DNA from: a virus
DNA: 27,284 nucleotides
Direction: 5' to 3' (one strand)
IMG/VR virus record: IMGVR_UViG_3300025120_000434
Span: 1 to 27,284 of that record
In this document: positions 14,197 to 22,015 of the stretch, piece after piece
Layout: the number at the start of each line of letters is the position of its first letter
Numbering within the stretch: position 1 is the first letter of the stretch
Notes under the pieces: generated by a model
Seen by the model: the letters and a program-made list of their open reading frames with translations, nothing else
Told to the model about the DNA's origin: nothing
The model's database searches: none
Program-made: the position numbers and the translations under genes

Positions 14197-14719
14197 TGGA
14201 CCTTCTTTGTTAGACAATAAGAACGGTAGTAAAATAGATAGTTTTGACACAGTATTAAGGTTTAATTTATACAATACCGATAAACATTCTGAATATACCG
14301 GAGTTAAGACTAATATATGGTTTACAGTATCTAATGTAAGAATAACAAAAAGGAAAGTAGATGAGGTTTACTTTCATGGCTGGTATAAAGATAAAGAAAC
14401 CCACCCATACTATTTAAAACTACAAGAGTACTTTGACAACACTAAAGTAATCAGTGATGACCTATTGACAGAAATGAGAAGACATTTTGATACAAAATAC
14501 GGTATGTTTAGTACCGGTATGATTGCTATATATGTTATGTTAAAGCAATATAAGCAAATAACCCTAACAGGTTTTGACTGGTGGAATAAAGAATATAAAT
14601 TACACCATTACTTCGATTCTAATGAACCTCAGTTTAAAGAAGTTAAAGGGAATGGACATCAACCAAGTTTAGAAAAACAATTTATAAACTCATTTGGTGA
14701 TAGAATAAAATGGTTATAA
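14165..14719 (+). CDS. GT29 sialyltransferase-like glycosyltransferase, 184 aa
   Basis: The N-terminus has ILVGNGPSLL (7-16) and IDSFDTVLRFN (24-34), corresponding to the large sialylmotif of family GT29 (VGN-S/G pattern, then D-x-V-x-R-x-N). YGMFSTGMIAI (112-122) fits the small motif. GFDWW (136-140) followed by HHYF (147-150) fits the motif III region with its catalytic His. GT29 enzymes normally move sialic acid from CMP-sialic acid; distant bacterial and phage members may use other sugars. It overlaps the GT-B gene by 32 nt and ends the cassette. It is short relative to animal members because it lacks a membrane stem. Confidence 0.68.
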   Translation: MEKSTIILVGNGPSLLDNKNGSKIDSFDTVLRFNLYNTDKHSEYTGVKTNIWFTVSNVRITKRKVDEVYFHGWYKDKETHPYYLKLQEYFDNTKVISDDLLTEMRRHFDTKYGMFSTGMIAIYVMLKQYKQITLTGFDWWNKEYKLHHYFDSNEPQFKEVKGNGHQPSLEKQFINSFGDRIKWL

Positions 14720-14737
14720 TACACTGTATATATTCTA

Positions 14738-14787
14738 TTTAGGGTCAAGCCTATTTATTTTTATAGGAAATTACTTTTAACCCTAAA
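14738..14787 (+). terminator. Nested hairpin before the scaffold-capsid genes
   Basis: TTTAGGGT (14738-14745) pairs perfectly with ACCCTAAA (14780-14787). Inside, CCTAT (14750-14754) pairs with ATAGG (14763-14767). A short T-rich stretch follows. It could terminate the glycosyltransferase transcript, stabilise the capsid mRNA, or both. Confidence 0.5.
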
Positions 14788-14798
14788 AATCTTTTAAT

Positions 14799-15491
14799 AT
14801 GAACAAAGATCAATTAAAGGAGCTTGTAAAAAAGTATTTTTCACTTACCGAAATGACTGAAACGGAAAACTCTTCAGAGGAAAATCAAAACTTTGATTCA
14901 GCTACTTTAGTAGACGGAACAAAAATTACAAACAAGAAGGACTCTTCTTTCGCTGTTGGTGATGAATTGTACGTTATTACAGAAGCAGGAGAAGAAGTAT
15001 TGGCTCCATCTGGCGAACATACTACTGAAAGTGGTATAACTGTAACAGTAGACGGTGAAGGAAAAATCACTGGAATAGCTCGCCCAGACGGTGATGATTC
15101 TGGTTCATTAGCAGAACACGAAGAAGAAATGTCTTCAGAAGAAGCTACTGAATTATCAGAAGAATCAACAAAAGAGGTTAAGTTAGACGAAGATGAAATT
15201 ATCAATGAAGAAATCGTAGAGATGGATATCAAAGAAGAAATCATTGAAGCTATCATGACTGAAGTAGGACCTGCAATAGAGGAACTACGCAAAAAAATGA
15301 CTGAGCACGAAGATATGTTGACAGAACACGAGGAAAAAATGACAGAGTACATGAGTGCTCCATCATCTAAACCGACTGCAGAATCAAGATATGCTAAGTC
15401 TAGAAATAACTTCGAAAAACCTAAAGCAGTGTACAATCAAAAGAGGTACGAAAAAGCTTTATTTAAATTAACAAACTCTAAAAATCAATAA
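14799..15491 (+). CDS. Capsid scaffold protein, 230 aa
   Basis: An acidic protein directly before the capsid gene, 2 nt apart. After a short helix, residues ~30-100 form a beta-rich segment (DGTKITNKKDSSFAVGDELY, then GEHTTESGITVTVDGEGKIT) typical of scaffolds in this phage group. Next comes a very Glu-rich stretch and a coiled coil with the repeated pattern MTEHEDMLTEHEEKMTEYM. It ends with a basic tail (SRYAKSRNNFEKPKAVYNQK) that probably contacts the capsid protein. Scaffolds guide procapsid assembly and are then cleaved by the prohead protease (9694 here). Position and composition support the call; no catalytic motif is present. Confidence 0.7.
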   Translation: MNKDQLKELVKKYFSLTEMTETENSSEENQNFDSATLVDGTKITNKKDSSFAVGDELYVITEAGEEVLAPSGEHTTESGITVTVDGEGKITGIARPDGDDSGSLAEHEEEMSSEEATELSEESTKEVKLDEDEIINEEIVEMDIKEEIIEAIMTEVGPAIEELRKKMTEHEDMLTEHEEKMTEYMSAPSSKPTAESRYAKSRNNFEKPKAVYNQKRYEKALFKLTNSKNQ

Positions 15492-15493
15492 TT

Positions 15494-16444
15494 ATGGCAC
15501 TAGATGTATCAGCATTAAATGACTTTAATAATGAGTTAGCAGGTAAATTAGTCTTAGACTCAGTTTATACTGGTAACACAGCAGAGTACGTTAGCGTTCA
15601 GGAAGGCATCAAATTTCAAGAGCCTCTTAATCTTGTATCAGTAGCACCTTACTTCCAAGGAGGTAACGCCGTTTCAACTGCTTCAGGATCAGCTGACTTT
15701 ACTCAAAGAAACATAACAGTTACTAAAAGAACTGCTTATGACGCATGGAACTTGCAACTTCTTACTGAGAAGTATACAGGTAAAGCTTTCTTACCAGAAG
15801 GCTCTTACGAAGACACAATGACAATCTTAACAGAGATGTCAAGTGATCTAGTAAAAAAATCACAACAAAATAACGATGACTTCTTATGGAACTCAATTAG
15901 TGGATCTACATTCGCTAACTCTACAGTAACACCACAAGCAGATGGATTCAAGAAATTAATTTCAGGGTCTACTTCAGGTGTAAATGTAGCAACAGGTATT
16001 GGAGCAGATGCAATTGTAGCAGTTACAGCATACTCTCAGATAGCTAAAATGTTAGAATCAGTAGATGTAAACGTACTAGATGCTCCAGACCTAACAGTAT
16101 GGTGTGGTACTTCAGTATTCCAAAGAATAATTCACGGATTAACTACTCAAAACTTATTCCACTTCGATCCTACAACAGTAGCAACAAGAGGAGGTTTTTA
16201 TGAAGTCCCATTACCAGGATATCCAAATATAAAAATAATTGGAACTTATGGTTTAAGATCTTCAGAAAGAGTAATAATCGGCCCAGCATCTGATATGGTA
16301 GTAGGAACAGATTTATCTTCTGATACTACAAACTTCCAAATGTGGTACGATATCAATGGAGACGCATTGAAATATAGATTAAGAAACAAGTTAGGAGTTC
16401 AAGTAGGACACCCAGCATACTTCGTATCTAACGACCAAGCGTAA
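15494..16444 (+). CDS. Major capsid protein, HK97 fold, 316 aa
   Basis: A 316-residue protein after the scaffold, the standard place for the capsid gene. It has an N-terminal arm with FNNELAGKLVLDSVYTGNTAEY and a central region with ITVTKRTAYDAWNLQLL. The C-terminal part MVVGTDLSSDTTNFQMWYDI, then ALKYRLRNKLGVQVGHPAYF, is characteristic of HK97-fold capsid proteins. Its size is usual for a capsid protein with a separate scaffold. It forms the icosahedral shell. Glycosyltransferases just upstream make it a candidate acceptor. A strong hairpin-terminator follows at 16467-16498, which probably limits read-through into downstream genes. Confidence 0.8.
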   Translation: MALDVSALNDFNNELAGKLVLDSVYTGNTAEYVSVQEGIKFQEPLNLVSVAPYFQGGNAVSTASGSADFTQRNITVTKRTAYDAWNLQLLTEKYTGKAFLPEGSYEDTMTILTEMSSDLVKKSQQNNDDFLWNSISGSTFANSTVTPQADGFKKLISGSTSGVNVATGIGADAIVAVTAYSQIAKMLESVDVNVLDAPDLTVWCGTSVFQRIIHGLTTQNLFHFDPTTVATRGGFYEVPLPGYPNIKIIGTYGLRSSERVIIGPASDMVVGTDLSSDTTNFQMWYDINGDALKYRLRNKLGVQVGHPAYFVSNDQA

Positions 16445-16466
16445 GTAGAAGCTTTATACAGTATAT

Positions 16467-16498
16467 GGGGTTTTAATTAACCCCTAATACTTTTTTTT
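16467..16498 (+). terminator. Intrinsic terminator after the capsid gene
   Basis: GGGGTT (16467-16472) and AACCCC (16479-16484) form a 6-bp stem with a 6-base loop; after CTAATAC comes a run of eight T (16491-16498). It likely lets capsid mRNA exceed that of the genes downstream. Confidence 0.7.
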
Positions 16499-16518
16499 AA
16501 CCTTTAAAAAATAACATT

Positions 16519-17061
16519 ATGGCATGTAATTTAAGTAGCGGATTTTCTTTAGGATGTCGCGACAATATTGGCGGCATAAAAAACTTATACATATTATCTG
16601 GATCAGTATCTAGTGTTACAGCATCATCTGGTGCTATTAGTAACATAGCAGGTACAGGTACTTTCTTTAAGTTTGAGCTACCAAGAAACGTCGGTGACTT
16701 TACAGAGACTCCAACACCAAGTCTAGAAAATGGCACAGTTTTTTATTCTCAGGTAACAAATTTAGCTATGCATAAGTTACAAGCTTCTATAAGAAATCAA
16801 GTAAAAGTATTAGTTCAAAACCCTGATCTAAAGATTGTTGTTGAAACAAACAACGGTACAGACGATTATGTAGGACAATTCTTTTATGTAGGAAGATACA
16901 GAGGAAGCACTGTAACAGGTGGAACAGGTGGAACCGGAACAGCAATGGGAGATGCAAATCAATATGCATTAACTTTTGAAGCAATGGAACCTAACCCAGC
17001 AGAAGAGATTACCACTACTGGTAATTTAACTGATGCGTTAACTACTATCACAGTTAGCTAA
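16519..17061 (+). CDS. Putative tail tube (major tail) protein, 180 aa
   Basis: A 180-residue beta-rich protein. MACNLSSGFSLGCRDNIGGI at the start and GTAMGDANQYALTFEAMEP near the end match a family I know from Bacteroidetes phages as a likely tail tube protein. In that family a short Cys-containing start precedes a beta-sandwich. It follows the capsid gene, is bracketed by two hairpins and is preceded by an A-rich leader, consistent with a gene expressed at its own level, as a tube subunit needs. The tube assignment rests on recalled similarity, so another abundant virion protein remains possible. Confidence 0.5.
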   Translation: MACNLSSGFSLGCRDNIGGIKNLYILSGSVSSVTASSGAISNIAGTGTFFKFELPRNVGDFTETPTPSLENGTVFYSQVTNLAMHKLQASIRNQVKVLVQNPDLKIVVETNNGTDDYVGQFFYVGRYRGSTVTGGTGGTGTAMGDANQYALTFEAMEPNPAEEITTTGNLTDALTTITVS

Positions 17062-17075
17062 ACTGAATAAGAATA

Positions 17076-17100
17076 AGGGTTGGTTTAATTATCAACCCCT
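17076..17100 (+). terminator. Hairpin with partial T tract after the tube-like gene
   Basis: GGGTTG (17077-17082) pairs with CAACCC (17093-17098) around a 10-base AT-rich loop, followed by CTATTTTATT. It is probably an attenuating terminator similar to that after the capsid gene, though the T tract is broken. Confidence 0.5.
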
Positions 17101-17119
17101 ATTTTATTAATTTAAAGAT

Positions 17120-17569
17120 ATGTTAAACATATACCCTACTGAAGCAACAGGAAGTGTTGCAATATGGCCAGCAACTGGTAGTCGTACTGGTGCTAACTAT
17201 AAACTAGAGCTAATCAATGACATGAATATGAATTCATCGTCATTTTCTTTGTCTCTAACAAACACTCCTAATAACCTAAGTGAGTATATGCAGTTAGATT
17301 ATCTTTCAGGCTCTGCAGGTATACCAAGTGCTAGCGGTTTATATAGTTATAACTTAAAAGCAGATATAGCAGCAGGTCAATTAAAATGGACTGAAGCTTC
17401 TAATTTATGGACAGCTATTCAAAGTCAATGGACTAATGTTACAACAGCAAGTGGAATATTTGAAACAATAGACAGTGGTAGAGCATTTGTATATGGAACT
17501 AATGATCCAGAGTTTACAGAAAACATTACCTCAAATGAAAATGGTACATATATAACTTACTATTCATAA
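17120..17569 (+). CDS. Small virion protein of unknown role, 149 aa
   Basis: A 149-residue Ser/Thr-rich protein with predicted beta structure and no Cys. The C-terminal pattern AFVYGTNDPEFTENITSNEN, then GTYITY, is one I recognise from small proteins of marine phage structural modules, but their function is not known to me. It lies between the tube-like gene and the portal, 1 nt before the portal start. It is likely a virion component; alternatives include a head decoration or a small fibre protein. Confidence 0.5.
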   Translation: MLNIYPTEATGSVAIWPATGSRTGANYKLELINDMNMNSSSFSLSLTNTPNNLSEYMQLDYLSGSAGIPSASGLYSYNLKADIAAGQLKWTEASNLWTAIQSQWTNVTTASGIFETIDSGRAFVYGTNDPEFTENITSNENGTYITYYS

Positions 17570-17570
17570 A

Positions 17571-18809
17571 ATGGCAGATACTAATAAATTTAATTTTACA
17601 AAAATTAATAACTCCAAGTTAAGAGAATTTAACCATAAGGAGTATAAAAAAGATAAAAACGAGAAGTTCGTAAAAAATGGAGACGATAATATGTTTCCAC
17701 AACACTTAATTGAAATGTATAATAAAAGTTCTGTTAACGCAGCTTGTATTAATGCTATAGTTGAAGGTATTATAGGACAAGGGTTAACAGCTAACGATGA
17801 ATTATACTTAGAGAGAGCTAATTCAGCTGGTGAAAGTTGGAATGACTTATTCACTAAATGTTCTCTAGATTTTAAACTCCACGGTTCGTTCGCCATGGAA
17901 ATAGTTTACAGTAATGACAGAACTAGGCTAGAAGCTTATCATGTTGACTTTAGTTATTTAAGAGCTAAAGAAAAGAATAAGTACGGCCACATCCCTGGTT
18001 ATTTTATCTCAGAAGAATGGGACAGAAAAAATAGATTTTCAGGTATTGTTTATAAAAGCGAGGATAATATGGACTATCTGCCAGCGTACAATCCCGATAA
18101 AAAACAAGAAGAACCTCATCAAATCTATGTTCACAGAGACTACAGACCAGGGCAATCTTACTATCCTCTACCGGACTACGTAGGAGCATTAAGAATTATC
18201 GAACTAGATACCTCTATTGATGACTTTCACGTAAACAATATTAAGAATGGTTTAGCACCATCACTTAGTATTACCACTTTTACAAATGGTACTCCGGATC
18301 AATTAAGAGAGATAGAACAACAACTATTAGCAAATTATGGTGGTACTAACAATGCAGGTTCACTTATGTATATTGATGTACCAGAAAAAGAAATGGCACC
18401 AGTAATAACTCCAATACCTCAAAATGGAGCAGATGGTTATTATACAACCATTAATGATTTAGTAATGCAGAAGATTTTAACTGCACACAGAATTACTAGT
18501 CCAATGCTATTAGGTATCAAAACAGAAGGACAACTTGGAGGAAGAGCAGAGTTAATAGATGCTAATTTATTATTCATGAATTTAGTTATCTTACCTTTCC
18601 AGCAAGACCTATTAGGCTGTTTTGAAATGATAATGTCATTTAACTATCCTGATGTAGTATTAGGTATAGAGCAAAAAAGATTACTAGAAGATGGAGTACA
18701 GGATCAAGAAGTAATCGTTGGAACAGACACAACAGATGCAGAAGAAGAAGCAGTAAGTGAAGAAAACGTCACTGATACTGACACAGAAGGTGAACCTTTA
18801 TTAGCTTAA
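17571..18809 (+). CDS. Portal protein, 412 aa
   Basis: The N-terminal region (KNGDDNMFPQHLIEMYNKSS, then VNAACINAIVEGIIGQGL) is the typical entry of phage portal proteins: a start-point for the clip/stem region and a helix with N-x-A-V. HVNNIKNGLAPSLSI and the helix GQLGGRAELIDANLLFMNLV mark the later core. The C-terminal tail is very acidic (DTTDAEEEAVSEENVTDTDT). The portal forms the dodecameric vertex channel for DNA packaging and joins the connector encoded next. Length (412) is normal for the family. Placement after the capsid gene instead of before it is unusual. Confidence 0.75.
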   Translation: MADTNKFNFTKINNSKLREFNHKEYKKDKNEKFVKNGDDNMFPQHLIEMYNKSSVNAACINAIVEGIIGQGLTANDELYLERANSAGESWNDLFTKCSLDFKLHGSFAMEIVYSNDRTRLEAYHVDFSYLRAKEKNKYGHIPGYFISEEWDRKNRFSGIVYKSEDNMDYLPAYNPDKKQEEPHQIYVHRDYRPGQSYYPLPDYVGALRIIELDTSIDDFHVNNIKNGLAPSLSITTFTNGTPDQLREIEQQLLANYGGTNNAGSLMYIDVPEKEMAPVITPIPQNGADGYYTTINDLVMQKILTAHRITSPMLLGIKTEGQLGGRAELIDANLLFMNLVILPFQQDLLGCFEMIMSFNYPDVVLGIEQKRLLEDGVQDQEVIVGTDTTDAEEEAVSEENVTDTDTEGEPLLA

Positions 18810-18823
18810 ATCTATTTAATAGT
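18809..18823 (+). promoter_or_regulatory. Start-proximal CTATTTAATA element, copy 4
   Basis: AATCTATTTAATAGT directly precedes the connector ATG, matching the elements before 8147 and 9694. GAACCTTT lies 12 bases upstream, as before copy 3. Confidence 0.45.
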
Positions 18824-19411
18824 ATGACAACCACCTTTTTAATTTCAGAAGCAAAAATAAGAAGCTTTACTAGCTTGAATGATGCTGTTGATTCAGCACT
18901 TATAAAGAACTGTATAAGAACAGCTCAAGATGTATGGCTACAAAATATAATTGGTACCGTACTCTACAATAAACTTATATCTGATGTTGATGCAGGTACG
19001 TTAACAGGTAACTATAAAGGATTAGTAGATGACTACATACAAGACTTTTTATTGTATGCAGCTTATTACGAAACTTTAGAAGAGATTTACCTAAGACCAA
19101 GAAACAATGGTTTACTAAGACCTAATGGAGGAGAGAACTCTGACCCAGTTGAAAGAGATCTTTATGATATGAAAAGACAAAGTCTTAGAAACAAAATGGA
19201 CTATTACAGTCAAAGACTAACAGAATACATCTTAGAGGAAGATAATCTATTCCCAGAGTTATCACAAGATACTAAATTATACCAACAACTACCAGACTAT
19301 ACTAATAAGTATAAAAATCCATTTGTGATGAGAGGTAGTTACTATTTAGATTTTGCTAGAGAGTACGGAATTAGAACATACGATACAAGATACAAACAAT
19401 ACCCTCAATAA
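18824..19411 (+). CDS. Head-tail connector protein (gp6-like adaptor), 195 aa
   Basis: A 195-residue helical protein directly after the portal. The start LISEAKIRSFTSLNDAVDSA, then KNCIRTAQDVWLQNIIGT, is typical of a connector/adaptor family in Bacteroidetes phages: about five helices with a conserved GTxLYxKL motif. Connectors of this kind bind under the portal and extend the DNA channel. It overlaps the fibre gene by TAATG. The evidence is family resemblance plus position. Confidence 0.65.
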   Translation: MTTTFLISEAKIRSFTSLNDAVDSALIKNCIRTAQDVWLQNIIGTVLYNKLISDVDAGTLTGNYKGLVDDYIQDFLLYAAYYETLEEIYLRPRNNGLLRPNGGENSDPVERDLYDMKRQSLRNKMDYYSQRLTEYILEEDNLFPELSQDTKLYQQLPDYTNKYKNPFVMRGSYYLDFAREYGIRTYDTRYKQYPQ

Positions 19412-22014
19412 TGGCAGCAGATTTTAACTTAACCAATCAGTACATATCAGCAAGTTTTGACAACCTTATGCAAAACTCTGGTAGTATACCAGTTAATGGA
19501 TTAGGAACACAAATTAGTAACCTAACAGTTACTTCTTCTTATGCAACTACAGCATCTTTTGCTTTAAATTCAGAAGCACAAGTAAGTGCATCTTATGCTA
19601 ATAGAGCAGGAGTAGCAGATGCAGTAAGTGGTAGTAATGTAGTAGGTAACGTTGCAACAGCTTCTTTTGCTTTAACTGCCTCAGTAGTATTAGGAACCAT
19701 AACATCAGCTTCATATGCAATAAGTGCTTCACAAGCTGAATTATCTAATAATGCAATAAATGCTACTTCAGCAAGTCATGCTATTATAGCTAACAGTGCT
19801 TTAACAGCAACTTCTGCAAGTCATGCATTAGTAAGTAATACTTCAATAAGTGCTTCACATGCTTTACAGGCAAATAATGCTACAACTGCAACTACTGCAA
19901 CAACAGCTTCTTATGTAACAACAGCTCAAACAGCATCATATGTAGCAGCTGCTAATATAAACGGAACAGTAGCAACAGCAACTAGTGCATCACATGCATT
20001 GAGAGCAGATATAAGTGATAATGTAGCTTCTACTGCAAGATTAAATGTAACTGATATAACTGCAAGTAATGCAACATTTACTTCAGCTTCAATTGGGTAT
20101 TTAAAAACAGTAACAGGTTCAGCAACAATCATAGGAGACGAATACATTATTTTAAATGCAGATTCACCTACTAAAAGATTTGCTGGAATAAAAGTATACG
20201 ATAGTGGATCTGGTTTAACAGGGTCGTTTGAATGGGATAGTGTAGATGATAACTGGATACAAGTCGAAACAGGAGGAACATCAGCAGGTATGCTTACAGG
20301 TATATCTGGTAGTAAAGGATCAGAAGCTTATCCTTCTAACAATACAATATTAAAAGGTACAGGTAACCATACAGTACAAAATTCTATTATAACAGATAAT
20401 GGAACATTAGTACAGGTAACAGGTAATGTATCAGCATCAGCATTCTTAGGTGATGGTTCAGGCTTAACAAATATTTCACCAGCCTCATCTTCTTATGCAT
20501 TAAGTGCATCATTTGCACAAACAGCATCTTATGTAAATCCATTAACCCAAGATGTACAGATAACTGGTAGTTTAATCGTTAGTAGAAGTAGTGGTCAAGC
20601 ATTAACTTCAGATGGTAACTTTACTGCTAATTTATTTACACCTTCAGCATTTTCAGAACATAAAATACTTACAGCACCAGCATTTACTAAAACAGTAGGT
20701 GTAACAGAAACATATAATATCAACCAAATGGTTTACCAAAACTATGCATTTGGTTCAGGTCATTATGAAAATAACTGGATGGTATCTCAATGGGATAGTT
20801 CAGGTTTCAACTACGGTATGGACATGTTAATGGGTGCTACAAGAATTAATGCTAATGTAGTTGCAAGTGGTAGTGGAGCTGCTGCAGGAAGAAATGCTGC
20901 TTTCTCAGTATTAGATGATACACCAAACCATGCAGACGGAGCAGGAGATGCAGTAGCAAGGTATTATGGTAGAACGATGGAGCTTGGTTTATATAACAGT
21001 GAAACGATTGTTATAGGTAACAACATTAAAGCACCTAGTGGATATACAACTGCAAACACTCACTTAACTGCAAGAGACCAAATAATAATTGGTTCAGCAC
21101 AAGGAGCATCTTATCCTTATAAAGGAGGTACAAGAGCATGGGACGGTACTAGTAGTCCTACGAAAGATATAAACTTCTATTATACAGGATCAGCTAACTT
21201 TATACAGACAGGTTCAGCAACTGGACCAGCAGTAAAAATAACTGGTTCGTTAAACATAACAGGAAGTGGGTTAAATGAATCTACAATAATAGGTAACCTT
21301 AAACAAACATTCCCATCACCGGGTAATAATCAATCAGTAGGATTAGTAGAATTATCTGGGACTAACACTATAGGAGGTAAAAACTATACCAATAAAAACT
21401 TCTTTGTAGCAGACTTTAACACATTTGGAGAACAATTTAGAGATTACTACTCAATAGAGTACTACGATAGCTTTGCATATAATTATGGTACAGAGTTAAA
21501 CATAAACGGTAAAGCTACAAGATTAGCATTACAGGCTTCTGGTTCAGGAACTGGGTTTAATGCAGCAAGAGCAGCTAACTTTACTTTAAGAGATAATTAT
21601 GATGGTACAGGAGACGTTAGATTAGTTGCAGGAAATGATATAAATACTAAATTTATTTTAGGTAATAGAGGTTTAGAAGTTTCAGGATCTGTTAAAAGCA
21701 ATATAACTGGTTTAGCTATAGCATCAACTACTGCATCAATGGATTGTCAAGACGGTGATATGTTTGTTTTAACTCTTGCAAATGGAGTAGATACACATTT
21801 AGATGCAACAAACGTTCAAGCAGGACAGACAATATCTTTAGAGGTAACCAACAATGCAACAGGAGCTGGTACTTTATCATTTAGTCCAGACTTTAAGTTT
21901 GCAGGAGGTACAGCACCAACAGTAACAGCAACAACATCAGCTAAAGATATTATTACATTCCAAGCTTTTGATTCAACATCACTAAACGGAACAGCAGTAT
22001 TAAATTTAAGTTAA
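19411..22014 (+). CDS. Long tail fibre protein with Ala-Ser repeats, 867 aa
   Basis: About residues 40-225 are a repetitive Ala-Ser-Thr region with units such as ATASFALTAS, TSASHALVSN and TASYVTTAQ. This is the typical shaft of marine phage fibres, expected to form an elongated trimeric rod. FLGDGSGLTNI (around residue 348) is a fibre repeat motif found in many phages. The middle (about 400-760) is beta-rich, and the C-terminal ~100 residues (DGDMFVLTLANGVDTHLDAT, then AGTLSFSPDFKF) look like a compact beta-sandwich tip. No intramolecular-chaperone (peptidase S74) motif is seen. It probably contacts the host surface. Coupling to the connector and the following lectin supports this. Confidence 0.7.
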   Translation: MAADFNLTNQYISASFDNLMQNSGSIPVNGLGTQISNLTVTSSYATTASFALNSEAQVSASYANRAGVADAVSGSNVVGNVATASFALTASVVLGTITSASYAISASQAELSNNAINATSASHAIIANSALTATSASHALVSNTSISASHALQANNATTATTATTASYVTTAQTASYVAAANINGTVATATSASHALRADISDNVASTARLNVTDITASNATFTSASIGYLKTVTGSATIIGDEYIILNADSPTKRFAGIKVYDSGSGLTGSFEWDSVDDNWIQVETGGTSAGMLTGISGSKGSEAYPSNNTILKGTGNHTVQNSIITDNGTLVQVTGNVSASAFLGDGSGLTNISPASSSYALSASFAQTASYVNPLTQDVQITGSLIVSRSSGQALTSDGNFTANLFTPSAFSEHKILTAPAFTKTVGVTETYNINQMVYQNYAFGSGHYENNWMVSQWDSSGFNYGMDMLMGATRINANVVASGSGAAAGRNAAFSVLDDTPNHADGAGDAVARYYGRTMELGLYNSETIVIGNNIKAPSGYTTANTHLTARDQIIIGSAQGASYPYKGGTRAWDGTSSPTKDINFYYTGSANFIQTGSATGPAVKITGSLNITGSGLNESTIIGNLKQTFPSPGNNQSVGLVELSGTNTIGGKNYTNKNFFVADFNTFGEQFRDYYSIEYYDSFAYNYGTELNINGKATRLALQASGSGTGFNAARAANFTLRDNYDGTGDVRLVAGNDINTKFILGNRGLEVSGSVKSNITGLAIASTTASMDCQDGDMFVLTLANGVDTHLDATNVQAGQTISLEVTNNATGAGTLSFSPDFKFAGGTAPTVTATTSAKDIITFQAFDSTSLNGTAVLNLS
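19537..20080 (+). repeat. Imperfect Ala-Ser coding repeats in fibre shaft
   Basis: Short degenerate units coding S/T-A-S-Y/H/F-A with recurrent DNA strings such as ACTTCTGCAAGTCATGCA. Around ten or more units. They are a likely recombination site and would tolerate gain or loss of units. Confidence 0.6.
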
Positions 22015-22015
22015 C

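Noticed and set aside
14885-15436. Long reverse-strand frame (183 codons) opposite the scaffold gene
   Set aside because: Ser-rich translation is the mirror of Glu/Thr-rich scaffold codons; no promoter or neighbouring leftward gene.
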